This document shows, piece after piece, positions 22,221 to 30,816 of a stretch of 64,000 nt of DNA. Location: assembly GCF_025060375.1 (NCBI RefSeq), contig NZ_JANXCG010000038.1, positions 1 through 64,000 of the forward strand, read 5' to 3'. The notes under the pieces are model-generated. The model was not told the origin of the DNA. It saw only the letters and a program-made list of their open reading frames with translations, and made no database searches. Every line of letters begins with the position of its first letter. Within the stretch, counting starts at the first letter, position 1. The translations under genes and the position numbers were made by a program. The DNA is from Meiothermus sp. Its GTDB lineage: Bacteria > Deinococcota > Deinococci > Deinococcales > Thermaceae.

Positions 22221-23513
22221 TCAGCCGGAGGGCAAAGCCGCCCGCACCCGGCCGTAACCCCCGGCTTTCGGTGAGGTGTCCAGAAGCTCCAACGCCTTCT
22301 CCAGGAGCAGGTCCCGCCCCTCTGCCAGCGCTTGCCAGTCTTCGGCCAAGATGAGGTCGGGGATGACGCGCTCAGGGTAGAAGCTGCCGTCTTTGCGCTG
22401 GGCCTTGGCGGTGGTGATCTGCAGGCCAGAGCCGTCGGAAAGCCGTAGGAAGGTGGTGGCGGTGTTGCCCACCCCGGCGGTAGCCTGGCCTACCACTATG
22501 GCCTTGCGGTTTTCCTGCAGGTCAAAGGTAAAGTACTCGGCGCATGAGGCGGTGCGCTCGTTGACCAGCACCACCACTGGACCGCTCCATTGAGCAGGTT
22601 CCACCAGGTACTGGGGCCGGTCGCGACCCCCAGCGCGGTGGTAATAGTAGCCGTCCTTGTAGCCTTGCTCGCTGACCCGCAGGTTGTCCTGCAGGCGGCG
22701 GTAGGTTTCCCCCACGAAAGCTCCTGCGCCCACCAGGCACTCGCTCAGGAGACCCCCGCCGTTGTTGCGAAGGTCAACGACCATAGCCCTGGCCCCGGCC
22801 GACTGGGCCTGCCGAACCAGCGCGTGAATGCGGGGACCGACCTGCTGGTAGCCGCTGAAGGAGGGGATGTGGAGCACGGCCACCCCATCTGGCCGCAGGC
22901 TGAGCTTTGGGAGCTGGCGTAGGGAGATAATCCGGGGATAGAGCACCACCTGTAGGCGCGCTTGGGCTCGCTGGATGGTAAGGGTGAGGGGGGCTTCGCT
23001 GACCCGCTCGCGTAGAAAGCCCATGCGCTCTGCTTCTGCTGCGGGCAGCGCTTCGCCGTTGATGGCCAGAATCCGGTCGCCGCGGCGCAGCCCGGCCTCC
23101 TCAGCGGGGGTTTCGCTCAGCACGTCCACCACCAGGAGGCCTTCCAGGCCGGGGACCACGCGGAGCTGCACCCCAAGCTGAGGACGGCTGCTGTTGCCGC
23201 CGGAGAGGCGCTGCTGGATTTCGGCGTACTCCTCTGGGGTGAAGTAGCGGGTGTGCCGGTCGCCAATCTCGGCGACCAGGGCCTGTATCACCGAATGGGC
23301 CCGCTGGGTTGGGCAGGTCACCTCCTGGGCGCACGCCTTGTCCAGCTCCAGCTGGTACTTGCTCCTGAGTTCTTCAGCCCTGAGCTGGGCAAATCCCCCG
23401 TAGTAGGTGTGGAGCAACCGGTTGGCCTCATCAAACAAGTCCTGGGCCGGGCTGGCAAGGCCCAGCCCTAGCCAGAGCAGGAGGCTAAACCCCCAGAAGC
23501 CTCGTTTGAGCAT
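22221..23513 (-). CDS. S41 family peptidase with PDZ domain, secreted
   Basis: A 430-residue C-terminal-processing-protease-like protein. A signal peptide or membrane anchor (residues 3-26) is followed by a helical N-terminal region, a PDZ domain (about 110-195; LGVQLRVV, VDVLSETPAEEAGLRRGDRILAINGEAL) and the peptidase core with LRNNGGGLL, LVNERTASCAEYF holding the nucleophile Ser, and GQATAGVGNT. In CtpA the last motif is TxGKG with the catalytic Lys; here a Val stands in that place, so the catalytic arrangement may be of the IRBP/tricorn type or the enzyme inactive. ATG 23513 was chosen because it opens the signal sequence. It follows the LolA-like gene on the same strand. Confidence 0.82.
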   Translation of the reverse strand: MLKRGFWGFSLLLWLGLGLASPAQDLFDEANRLLHTYYGGFAQLRAEELRSKYQLELDKACAQEVTCPTQRAHSVIQALVAEIGDRHTRYFTPEEYAEIQQRLSGGNSSRPQLGVQLRVVPGLEGLLVVDVLSETPAEEAGLRRGDRILAINGEALPAAEAERMGFLRERVSEAPLTLTIQRAQARLQVVLYPRIISLRQLPKLSLRPDGVAVLHIPSFSGYQQVGPRIHALVRQAQSAGARAMVVDLRNNGGGLLSECLVGAGAFVGETYRRLQDNLRVSEQGYKDGYYYHRAGGRDRPQYLVEPAQWSGPVVVLVNERTASCAEYFTFDLQENRKAIVVGQATAGVGNTATTFLRLSDGSGLQITTAKAQRKDGSFYPERVIPDLILAEDWQALAEGRDLLLEKALELLDTSPKAGGYGRVRAALPSG

Positions 23514-23568
23514 GCCCCATTTTCGCCCTGAGGGGGTGTTTTTTTGGGTTGTTTGGCTCACGAAGTGG

Positions 23569-24279
23569 TCAGGGCAGCTGGAAGGTCTTGGAGCCTAGGG
23601 GAGGGTTGACCAGGGCCTGCTGTACCCGGGTTTCGGCAAAGAGTACCCCGTTGGCGTAGAGCCGAGCCTGGAAGGGAATGAGGACCCCGGATACCCTGCG
23701 CAGGTCGGCGTAGAGTACCGTTATGGTTCCCTGCGTGCTCTCGTAGCGCTCGGCGATGAGTTGGTTTTGCGAATTGACCAGGTAGGTGGTCTGGCTTCCC
23801 CGGGTTCGCACCAGAACAGCCTGCCCACTCACATCGCCGAAGGTGCGTTTTCCCAGGATTTGGGCTATCTCCCGTCCGCTGCCCCCCAGCCTCAGGCCGT
23901 ACCAGGTCTGGTGGAGCCCGCGCCGCAGCTCCTGGGCAAAAGCTGGTTCGAGGGCCTTTCTCCCCCCCAGGGTGCTCCAGCTTTCCCCTTCGCTGGGAGA
24001 GACCTGGACTACCTGGATGAGGTGGGGTCCATCCCTGTACTCCACCCTCAGGCGGCCTTGGGTGAAGTCTGCGTAGGAGACCACCGTCAGGGTGCGTTCA
24101 GCCTCAGTCCCGGAAAAGGTGGTTAGGGTGGCGGTTTCCTGATAGGTGCGAAGCCCGGTCAGCGAAGGGCCGCCGTGGGCCAGGCGAACCTTTTCCAAAA
24201 GCCGGGCCGCTTCCGGATTCACCTGAGCGAGCGCAAGGGTGCACAGGAGGGAGGCGGCGATGAGGCGTCTTCCGTTCAT
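23569..24279 (-). CDS. Secreted LolA-like fold protein
   Basis: A 236-residue exported protein: signal peptide (RRLIAASLLCTLALAQ, residues 4-19), then VNPEAARLLEKVRLAHGG and a series of amphipathic beta-strands (RTYQETATLTTFSG, LTVVSYADFTQGRLRVEYRDGPHLIQVV, QAVLVRTRGSQTTYLVNSQNQLIAERYES, ITVLYADLRRVSGVLIPFQARLYA). Strands of this type and the closing IPFQ.RLY.NG segment resemble outer-membrane lipoprotein-sorting (LolA/LolB-like) or DUF4292-like proteins. No lipobox is visible. It may carry a hydrophobic molecule across the periplasm. It lies 55 bp upstream of the S41 peptidase gene on the same strand, perhaps one unit. Confidence 0.6.
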   Translation of the reverse strand: MNGRRLIAASLLCTLALAQVNPEAARLLEKVRLAHGGPSLTGLRTYQETATLTTFSGTEAERTLTVVSYADFTQGRLRVEYRDGPHLIQVVQVSPSEGESWSTLGGRKALEPAFAQELRRGLHQTWYGLRLGGSGREIAQILGKRTFGDVSGQAVLVRTRGSQTTYLVNSQNQLIAERYESTQGTITVLYADLRRVSGVLIPFQARLYANGVLFAETRVQQALVNPPLGSKTFQLP

Positions 24280-24328
24280 TTCCGCCCTAGCCTAGCGCGG
24301 ATTTTTTTGGGTTGGATAAGGGCGCTGT

Positions 24329-24334
24329 TAGCAT
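24329..24334 (+). promoter_or_regulatory. Leaderless-type -10 box, DJ-1-like gene
   Basis: TAGCAT, 6 bases before ATG 24341. Confidence 0.45.
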
Positions 24335-24340
24335 GAGGGC

Positions 24341-24877
24341 ATGCGAATGGGCGTTCTGCTCACACCGGGCTTTTTGGAGGCCGAAGCGGCCTTGGCGCTG
24401 GAGGCGGCTCGGCTTTTGGGCTGGGAGGGGTTTACCCTAGCCCGGGGGCGCACAGCTTTGGAGGGGGGTGCGGGTGCGGTCTGGACACCGCGCTATACCT
24501 TTGCTGCCAGGCCTCAGTTGGATGTGCTGGTGGTTCCTGGAGGGGCCAACATGCGCAAGCTCGGGCGCGATGCGGCCCATCAGGCTTGGCTGGCCGAGGT
24601 ATGGGAAGGATTACGGGCGGCCTTGGGAGGGGCCAACGCGGCCCTGTTCTGGCTCGAGGCGGGCTACCTGTCGAGCCCTCCAGCCGCCCACCCGGTGGCC
24701 CACGCCGCGCTGCGGGCAGCGGCCTTGGAGCCCGTCGGAGCCCCCTACTCCTGGCAGGGTAAGCTCTGCACCACCCGGGGCTACTTGGCCCTGGTGGAGG
24801 CCCTGCTGGATTGGGCGGGCTTTTCTGAGGAGGCGAAGGTCCACCTGGGCCTTGGGGGGAGGCCAAAGCCCAGGTAG
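24341..24877 (+). CDS. DJ-1/PfpI-like protein lacking the catalytic cysteine
   Basis: A 178-residue protein with the flavodoxin-like layout of the DJ-1/PfpI/ThiJ superfamily: MGVLLTPGFLEAEAALALEAARLLG (the first strand with the conserved Glu), LDVLVVPGGANMRKLGRD (the GG-nucleotide-like turn), then the nucleophile-elbow strand. In active members this last strand reads AAICTG or similar; here it is ANAALFWLEAGYL with no Cys. The end is Gly-rich. It is therefore likely a non-catalytic member, perhaps binding a metabolite. It is convergent with ychF (8 bp apart) and divergent from the LolA-like gene. Confidence 0.55.
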   Translation: MRMGVLLTPGFLEAEAALALEAARLLGWEGFTLARGRTALEGGAGAVWTPRYTFAARPQLDVLVVPGGANMRKLGRDAAHQAWLAEVWEGLRAALGGANAALFWLEAGYLSSPPAAHPVAHAALRAAALEPVGAPYSWQGKLCTTRGYLALVEALLDWAGFSEEAKVHLGLGGRPKPR

Positions 24878-24884
24878 CCGGGCC

Positions 24885-26003
24885 TTACACGTTGAAGAGC
24901 ACCAGGACCACATCCCCGTCCTGTACCTCGTAGTCTTTTCCCTCGGTGCGTACCCAGCCTCGTTCCCTGGCCTGGGCCCAGCCACCCGCCTCCACCAGCC
25001 GGTTCCACTCCACCACCTCCGCCCGGATGAAGCCGCGCTCGAGGTCGGAGTGAATCTCTCCGGCCGCCTGAGGGGCCTTGGTGCCCTTGCGCACCGTCCA
25101 GGCCCGCACCTCCTTTTCCCCGGCAGTGAAGAAGGTGATAAGCCCTAGGGTGCGATAGGCCACCCGCACCAGCCGGTTTAGCCCCGACTCCTTTAGCCCC
25201 AGGCTTGCCAGGTATTCCTGCGCCTCGGTTTCGGAAAGCTCGGCCAGTTCTGCCTCAATCTTGGCCGAGACCACGACCACTTCGGCCCCCTCTTGCTCCG
25301 CTGTTGCCCGTACCCGGGCTACGTGGGGGTTATGGGCCCCATCCGGTAGGTCCTCTTCGGCCACGTTGCAGACGTATATGATGGGCTTGTGGGTGAGAAG
25401 CCCCATCTCGCGGGCTGCCTTGGCCAGAACTTCGGGCTCGAGGCTGGTGTGGGTGCGGATGGGGTGGCCCTCCGAAAGGTGGGGTAGAAGGGGTTCTAGC
25501 ACTGCGAGGAGGGCCTGGTCCTCCTTGTGGGACTTGGCGCTCTTGCGCAGCTTTTCCAGCCGCCTTTCCAGGGTCTGCAGATCAGCCAGGGCTAGCTCGG
25601 TGTTGATGGTCTGCAGATCGTCCAGGGGGTCCACCCGGCCCGAGACGTGCACCACGTTGGGGTCCTCAAAGCAGCGAACCACGTGGGCAATAGCGGCCAC
25701 CTCGCGGATGTGGGCCAGAAACTGGTTGCCGAGCCCCTCGCCCTTGTGGGCTCCCTTGACCAGCCCGGCGATGTCCACGAACTCCACGTGGGTGGGCACA
25801 ACCGGGGGTATCCGCTCACCTTTTGTGAAGACCCTCTGGAGGGCTGATAGCCGTTCGTCCGGGAGGGCTACCACCCCCACATTCTTGTCAATGGTGGCGA
25901 AGGGGTAGTTGGCTGCCAGTGCCCCTGCTTTGGTGATGGCGTTGAACAAGGTGGACTTGCCCACGTTGGGTAGACCTACGATACCGACACCCAAAGATGC
26001 CAT
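24885..26003 (-). CDS. ychF: Ribosome-associated ATPase/GTPase YchF (OLA1)
   Basis: A 372-residue Obg-family NTPase that associates with ribosomes. G1 is GLPNVGKST (10-18), the switch includes YPFATIDKNVGVV, G3 is DIAGLVKGAHKGEGLG, and the G4 position reads NVAEED instead of NKxD, the mark of YchF proteins that prefer ATP. A coiled-coil insertion (LADLQTLERRLEKLRKSAKSHKEDQALL) and a C-terminal TGS domain (FFTAGEKEVRAWTVRKGTKAPQAAGEIHSDLERGFIRAEV) complete the family layout. Ribosome site GGGAGGGACT before ATG 26003. Well conserved and single copy in most bacteria. Confidence 0.96.
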   Translation of the reverse strand: MASLGVGIVGLPNVGKSTLFNAITKAGALAANYPFATIDKNVGVVALPDERLSALQRVFTKGERIPPVVPTHVEFVDIAGLVKGAHKGEGLGNQFLAHIREVAAIAHVVRCFEDPNVVHVSGRVDPLDDLQTINTELALADLQTLERRLEKLRKSAKSHKEDQALLAVLEPLLPHLSEGHPIRTHTSLEPEVLAKAAREMGLLTHKPIIYVCNVAEEDLPDGAHNPHVARVRATAEQEGAEVVVVSAKIEAELAELSETEAQEYLASLGLKESGLNRLVRVAYRTLGLITFFTAGEKEVRAWTVRKGTKAPQAAGEIHSDLERGFIRAEVVEWNRLVEAGGWAQARERGWVRTEGKDYEVQDGDVVLVLFNV

Positions 26004-26079
26004 AGTCCCTCCCGCAGGCTGGTCCTGCGCACCGAGCGCCCATTCTAAACCACGGGATGCTGTTCCGCGGTGGTGTTGC

Positions 26080-27267
26080 CTAGCCCCTTCTGGCTCCTTT
26101 CGGCTCGGCCACGTTGGAGAGCAACCAGGCCCCCAGGCCGAAAACCGCGGCCTGGGCGAGCCAGCCTAGGGCGTAGTTTTGGCTGAGGTCCACCAGCAGG
26201 CCGAAAAGGGGGGGTGCTAGGGCAATGCCGATGGAGGTGAAGACCAGGGCAAAGCCCACCACCCGCCCTTCCCACCCTGGGGGGGAGAGTTCGGTCATCA
26301 ACGAGAAGTGCAGCCCCTGCCACCCCAGTGCGGTGGCCCCATAGAGCACCACCACCAGGGTCTTGAGAAAAAGGGGGGTGCCAGGCGGGAGCCAGGCTAG
26401 CACCAAGGCGCAGAGACCGGCCATGGCCACCATGGTTACTAGGAGGGGTTTGCGCTGTCCTCCCAGCGCATCGGACAGCCAGGACCAGAAGACACGGCTC
26501 AGAGCGCCGGCGAGCTGCGCTGCGGTAAGCAGGGCGGCTCCGGTTAGCTCGGGCACGCCCAGCCGCTCCTTGAGGAAGAGGATCAGGTAGGTGATCATCA
26601 CGAACTGCCCGGTGGGCAACGTAACCCCAGCCACCGAGGCCAGCAGGATGTTGCGTTCCTGCAGCACCTGGCGCAACCGCGGACGAGGCCCTGGGATAGG
26701 GGTTGGGCTGGAGGAGGGTTCCTGGTAGAGCCGGGCCGTTACCCAGGCCGCCAGCACCCCCAGAAGAGCGGCCACAGCGGAGGCCCAGCGCCAGCTCGAG
26801 AGGTGGGCCACTGCTGGTAGGACAGCTGCGGCTAGGGTTCCTCCCAGAGGAACCGCCATCTGCCGCAGGCCGATGACCAAACCGCGCCGCTCGGGGGGAA
26901 ATGAACGAGCCACCGCTTGCGACCCAGCCGGGGTAGCGGAAGCCACCACCAAACCCACCAGGAACAGAAAGGGAATAAACGCCCATTGCGATTTTACAAA
27001 CAGGGCCACAGCCAGGGCTAGTCCTGCTCCTATGAGGGTTCCAGCAATCATCACCTTCCGGCTGCCCAGCTTGTCGGTGAGCCAGCCTGAGGGGAGGGAA
27101 CCCAGCATGGTTCCCGTGTAGATGAAGGTGTTAAGCAGGCCCACCGCGGCCAGGGAAAGCCCCAGGTCGGCCCGGATGTAGGGGGCCAGGATAGGGTAGG
27201 CCTGTCCGATTAGGGAAACGGCGGTTCCGGCGGTCATGGCGGCGGCGAGGACGGTCCAGGGCGACAT
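26080..27267 (-). CDS. Major facilitator superfamily transporter
   Basis: A 395-residue membrane protein with about twelve helices. The first half has GQAYPILAPYIRADLGLSLAAVGLLNTFIYTGTMLGSLPSGWLTDKLGSRKVM, the standard MFS signature loop (GxLTDKxGxRKV) between helices 2 and 3; the second half has WSWLSDALGGQRKPLL, its weaker repeat. The substrate is unknown; sugar/nitrate/efflux subfamilies share this loop. Divergent from the PGI/SIS-like gene; a TAGCCT box lies 8 bases before ATG 27267. Confidence 0.85.
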   Translation of the reverse strand: MSPWTVLAAAMTAGTAVSLIGQAYPILAPYIRADLGLSLAAVGLLNTFIYTGTMLGSLPSGWLTDKLGSRKVMIAGTLIGAGLALAVALFVKSQWAFIPFLFLVGLVVASATPAGSQAVARSFPPERRGLVIGLRQMAVPLGGTLAAAVLPAVAHLSSWRWASAVAALLGVLAAWVTARLYQEPSSSPTPIPGPRPRLRQVLQERNILLASVAGVTLPTGQFVMITYLILFLKERLGVPELTGAALLTAAQLAGALSRVFWSWLSDALGGQRKPLLVTMVAMAGLCALVLAWLPPGTPLFLKTLVVVLYGATALGWQGLHFSLMTELSPPGWEGRVVGFALVFTSIGIALAPPLFGLLVDLSQNYALGWLAQAAVFGLGAWLLSNVAEPKGARRG

Positions 27268-27275
27268 GCGCGTCT

Positions 27276-27307
27276 AGGCTACCCCAGGGCAACCCCAGGG
27301 GTAAACT
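27276..27307. promoter_or_regulatory. Divergent -10 boxes of the MFS and PGI/SIS-like genes
   Basis: TAGCCT on the minus strand (27276-27281), 8 bases before ATG 27267, and TAAACT on the plus strand (27302-27307), 7 bases before ATG 27315. Confidence 0.4.
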
Positions 27308-27314
27308 GGGGAGA

Positions 27315-28199
27315 ATGCGCGACTTGGATGCTCAGGAAACCTATTTGACCGACCGCTTTGGGCTGGCCTTTGACCTGCGGGATCTGGTGGGTAGTGGACC
27401 GGTGCCAGCAGTCCGCTATGCCCCGCCCTACGGGGTGGTGGGGTTTGGCGAGGCTTGGTGGGCGGCCCTGCTCGCCCGGGATTTTGCATCGGAGTTTACC
27501 GCAAAGGGTACCCAGTTCGTCCTCGAGGGGGGCTACGATCTGGGTGGAGCGACCGGGGCTGGATTATACGCCTCGGCGGGTGGGGCAGAGGTGGTGCGGT
27601 TGGGTTTTCGTGAGAACGCAGAGGTGGAGGTTCGGGCCCACCCCCTGTCCACCTACCGCTACCTGCGCTTTTTGCTCCTGGCCACAGGGAACCGGGCCGA
27701 GCTCGAGCGCATAGACCAGGCCCTGCTCCTGGAGCGGGAGCGCTTGCGGCCGGAGGTAGGCCTGGAGAAGAACCCGGCCAAGTTTCTGGCCTACACCCTC
27801 CTAGAGCGAACGCCGCTTTGGGTGGTGCCGGAGCGCTACCCGGGGCTGGCCCAGGCCCTTCAGCAGACCTTTGGTCGCATTAGCAAAAGCCTGTCCATCA
27901 CCCCGCCCCCTTCGGCCCTGGAGTTTTTCGTGACTTCTCTGGAGGCCCGCCATGAGCAGGGCGACCCCATCGTTGCGGTTTTGCTGGGGGAGGATGAGCG
28001 CAAGCGGTACGCACAGGAGATACTGGAAAGCCGCGTAGATACCCTGGTTGAGCTTCCCGAGCCAGAGGCCGAGGGTACCCTGGCCAAGGCCCTTTGCTAC
28101 TGGTACCGGGTGGCCTGGGCCAGCTACTACCTGGCCCTTCTGTACGGGGTTGAGCCCGGGGACTGGGAGGTGTTGGAGCACCTGCGCCAGGCCACCTGA
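27315..28199 (+). CDS. Possible phosphoglucose/phosphomannose isomerase-like (SIS) protein
   Basis: A 294-residue soluble protein that I cannot place with certainty. The middle part, EKNPAKFLAYTLLERTPLWVVPERYPGLAQALQQTFGRI, resembles the NPAKxLA...GRxPVxxG helix of bacterial bifunctional phosphoglucose/phosphomannose isomerases (SIS family, bact-PGI_C), and the RHEQGDPIVAVLLG segment resembles their later strand with a conserved RHE. The N-terminal half (YGVVGFGEAWWAALLARDF) could be the first SIS lobe. The usual glycine-rich GMGGSA loop is absent and the family's HNEIVGW motif is not seen, so it may be a diverged or inactive paralogue. Starts 7 bases after TAAACT. Confidence 0.5.
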   Translation: MRDLDAQETYLTDRFGLAFDLRDLVGSGPVPAVRYAPPYGVVGFGEAWWAALLARDFASEFTAKGTQFVLEGGYDLGGATGAGLYASAGGAEVVRLGFRENAEVEVRAHPLSTYRYLRFLLLATGNRAELERIDQALLLERERLRPEVGLEKNPAKFLAYTLLERTPLWVVPERYPGLAQALQQTFGRISKSLSITPPPSALEFFVTSLEARHEQGDPIVAVLLGEDERKRYAQEILESRVDTLVELPEPEAEGTLAKALCYWYRVAWASYYLALLYGVEPGDWEVLEHLRQAT

Positions 28200-28245
28200 C
28201 TGGGGCCTAGCCCCCCAGCGAGGGCCCGGGGGGTGGGTGGCCTGC

Positions 28246-29772
28246 TCACCGGCTGGCGTCTTGGACGATGCTTCCGGTGATGATAACGATAAGCTCGTCG
28301 TCTTTCACGCTCGAGGTGCGTTGCTTGAAGAGCTCTCCCAGCAGGGGTATATCCCCCAGCAGGGGAATCTTGATGTCGGAGGTGTCGGTGACCTTCTGAA
28401 TCAGCCCGCCCAGCACCACGGTCTGGCCGTTGCGGATGCGCAGCTTGGAGAGGGTGGTCTGCTGAGGAATCCGAATGCTGTTTGAGGGGCCGGCCGCGGG
28501 GTCGCCGCCGGTTTGGGTGAAGACCTCGAGGAGGATGTTCCCGTCGGCGGTAATCTGGGGACGCACCCGCACCAGCAGGCCGTAGTCGAACTCCCGTACG
28601 CTAATCTGGTCGCCGACGGTGATCGGGATCAGTAGCCGCCCGCCCACCTTTATCTCCGCGCCCTTGGCCCCTGTGGCCCGCAGGTCGGTGGTGTCGGCCC
28701 CGTAGTTGTCCTCCACCAGCACGTTGGCGTCGCTGAGCCGCCGGGAGAGGTTTTGCTGCTCCAGTGCGTCCAGAACTGCGCGGATGTTGAGCGAGGTTAG
28801 GCTACGGGTAACGTCAAAAATCAGGTTTAGCCCGGTGGAGAGGAAGCTGGCTACCAGGTTCCCACCCGAGACGGTTTCCCATTTGATGCCTAGGTTGCGG
28901 ATGACCTCGCTTTGCACGGCCTGCACCCGGATTTGGAGCTGGACTTGTTGAACCGGCCGGTCGAGGCTTGGGATGAGCCGCTCAGCCAAGGTAATCTGCT
29001 CCGCTGAGCCGGTGACGATGAGGGTGTTGGTCCGGGGTTCGGCCACCACCGTGACCTGGGGGGTGGTCTGGGCCTGCGCCTGCCCGGGGGGGGCCTGGAC
29101 CTGCGACTGGGCGGCAATGGCCTTGCTCAGCACATCGGCCAGCTCGGTGGCGCGGGCGTGGGATAGGGCGAAGGACTTCTGCACCACCGGGGTGGTGGGG
29201 GCTGCGGTTCTGGGGACGTCTATGCGCTGGAGGAGGCTTAGGGCCTCGTTCACCAGCCGGGCCGGACCGCTTATGGAGAGCACGCTCTGTCCTGGTACAG
29301 CCCGCACCGTGACGCCAGGTAGCTCCTGCTGGACGAAGGCGGCCAGGGCGGCCGGGTCGCCGGAGCGCACCTGGTAGAACTCCCGGACGGTTGGTTCACT
29401 GGGCGTACTGGGTGTGGGAGCAGGCTGTGTTGCTTGTCCTCGAGCCCGCTCCACCACCTCCCGGGGCCCCACGACGATCACGTTGTTTTCCAGAAGGGCA
29501 TAGGTGATCCGCCCGTCCCCGTAGGTGTTGATGAGCAGGTCCCAGACTTGGCGGAAAGGCTTGTTGTCGATGTCGGCCGTGACCGTGACGTTGGGTACGT
29601 CGCGCAGGATGGGGGAGAGGCCGATGCTGCGGGCCAGGGCGTCCAGCAAGGCGGCCAGCGGCAGGTTGGCGCCGATATTGCTTACGGGCTGGTCAAAGCG
29701 GGCATCCCGGGGTAGGGTGCCCTGGGCCAGGGCCAGACTCAACAGCACCAGAAGGGAGATCAGACGCTTCAT
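28246..29772 (-). CDS. pilQ: Type IV pilus secretin PilQ
   Basis: The outer-membrane channel through which the pilus passes. The 508-residue protein has a signal peptide (KRLISLLVLLSLALAQ), an STN/N0-like domain (about 30-110), a Pro/Thr-rich linker, two secretin_N-type repeats (about 130-190 and 200-280) and the secretin core (about 290-500) ending in VLGGLIQKVTDTSDIKIPLLGDIPLLGELF, the motif shared by all secretins. It seems shorter than the Thermus thermophilus protein, which I remember as about 750 residues with extra N-domains. Start set at ATG 29772 after GGCGGTG; a GTG at 29778 is possible. Last gene of pilMNOWQ. Confidence 0.92.
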   Translation of the reverse strand: MKRLISLLVLLSLALAQGTLPRDARFDQPVSNIGANLPLAALLDALARSIGLSPILRDVPNVTVTADIDNKPFRQVWDLLINTYGDGRITYALLENNVIVVGPREVVERARGQATQPAPTPSTPSEPTVREFYQVRSGDPAALAAFVQQELPGVTVRAVPGQSVLSISGPARLVNEALSLLQRIDVPRTAAPTTPVVQKSFALSHARATELADVLSKAIAAQSQVQAPPGQAQAQTTPQVTVVAEPRTNTLIVTGSAEQITLAERLIPSLDRPVQQVQLQIRVQAVQSEVIRNLGIKWETVSGGNLVASFLSTGLNLIFDVTRSLTSLNIRAVLDALEQQNLSRRLSDANVLVEDNYGADTTDLRATGAKGAEIKVGGRLLIPITVGDQISVREFDYGLLVRVRPQITADGNILLEVFTQTGGDPAAGPSNSIRIPQQTTLSKLRIRNGQTVVLGGLIQKVTDTSDIKIPLLGDIPLLGELFKQRTSSVKDDELIVIITGSIVQDASR

Positions 29773-29781
29773 ATTCACCGC

Positions 29782-30816
29782 CTAGGGTTTCTCTATGGAG
29801 AGGGTGAGGCTTTCCGAACCTTGAACCAGCAGGGCTTCCTTTGCGCTCAGGCTCTTCAGGAGCACGTCGCTGCCGGGGAGGGTGCGGCCTACGGGGAGGA
29901 CGATAAAGCCGTCCCTGCCCTGAAAGATTGCGACGCTGGTGGGGCCCAGCACCACCCCCGAGAGCCTGAGGTTCTGCTCCCGCACGAAGCGGGCCAGGGG
30001 GCTTTCCCGCGGAGCCTCCGGGCTTCGCGGAGGGGTTGCGCGGAGCTCCAAAGCCTGTGCGGTGCGGAAGTTTAGCTCGGCTCGAGCGAATTCCAGCGCG
30101 CTGGGGCTAGAGATATCGGCGCTCAGGTCAAGAGCAGGGGGAACCTGCGGGGTTTCGCTAGGAGCGGCCAGCTCGCGCTCCAACGGGGTCAGCCGGATGG
30201 GCAGAGCTCCGGTGTTCAAAGCGATGGGGGCAGGTGGGTTGGTGCGGGCAGTGCCCTGGGCCAGCCGGGCCTGACCTGCGGGTGGGGCTTCTGCGGAGGG
30301 GGGTTGCGTTGCTGCAGGGAGGGGAGGTGTGGGCGTGGTCGGCCGGGTTCCGGGCAGGCTGGGGGTGGGTAGGGGAGCGGCGGGCTGGCGCACCTGCACC
30401 CGAGCGGTCTGGGTGGGAATGGGCTGAGCAGTTACCGGTGGGGCGGGGGCTCCGGTCGCCGGGGCAGCCGGAGCCGACGAGGGGGAAGCTGGGGCTTCGA
30501 CCACCAGCGGTATGAACGGGTTGGGCGGGACGGTGATGCGGGGTGGGGTTGCCTGGGCAGCGAGCCCGGGCTCTCCAGGCTGCCCGGTCTCGTTGGGACG
30601 GGTGGCCTCGGTGACCAGGAAGGGGAGGGGGAGCACCTCGAGGGGCCGGGCGGTGGCGGTGGGAGGAGGGGGGACGGAGGGGGCCGGGGTAGGGGGGGCC
30701 TGGACGGCCTGGTTGGGGCGGAAGAAGCCCAGGTACCAGATGACCACGGCGAGCACCAATAGACCAGCCACTAGGGCCACCTTAGCCGATTGGGGCATGC
30801 GCTGGAGCAGGTTCAT
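29782..30816 (-). CDS. pilW: Type IV pilus protein PilW/PilP-like
   Basis: A 344-residue inner-membrane protein. One membrane helix (VALVAGLLVLAVVIWYLGFF, about 13-32), then about 200 residues of Pro/Ala/Thr-rich linker that could span the periplasm, and a C-terminal beta domain (about 278-344: LSGVVLGPTSVAIFQGRDGFIVLPVGRTL, then LSAKEALLVQG) that matches the PilP/GspC homology region, which contacts the secretin. By its place between pilO and pilQ it corresponds to Thermus PilW. Starts by ATGA overlap with pilO, with GGAGGT upstream. The gene symbol rests on position more than on sequence. Confidence 0.75.
   Translation of the reverse strand: MNLLQRMPQSAKVALVAGLLVLAVVIWYLGFFRPNQAVQAPPTPAPSVPPPPTATARPLEVLPLPFLVTEATRPNETGQPGEPGLAAQATPPRITVPPNPFIPLVVEAPASPSSAPAAPATGAPAPPVTAQPIPTQTARVQVRQPAAPLPTPSLPGTRPTTPTPPLPAATQPPSAEAPPAGQARLAQGTARTNPPAPIALNTGALPIRLTPLERELAAPSETPQVPPALDLSADISSPSALEFARAELNFRTAQALELRATPPRSPEAPRESPLARFVREQNLRLSGVVLGPTSVAIFQGRDGFIVLPVGRTLPGSDVLLKSLSAKEALLVQGSESLTLSIEKP

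Noticed and set aside
28200..28218. Stem CTGGGG/CCCCAG between the PGI/SIS-like gene and pilQ
   Set aside because: Only 6 bp and no T-run on either strand; not a convincing terminator.
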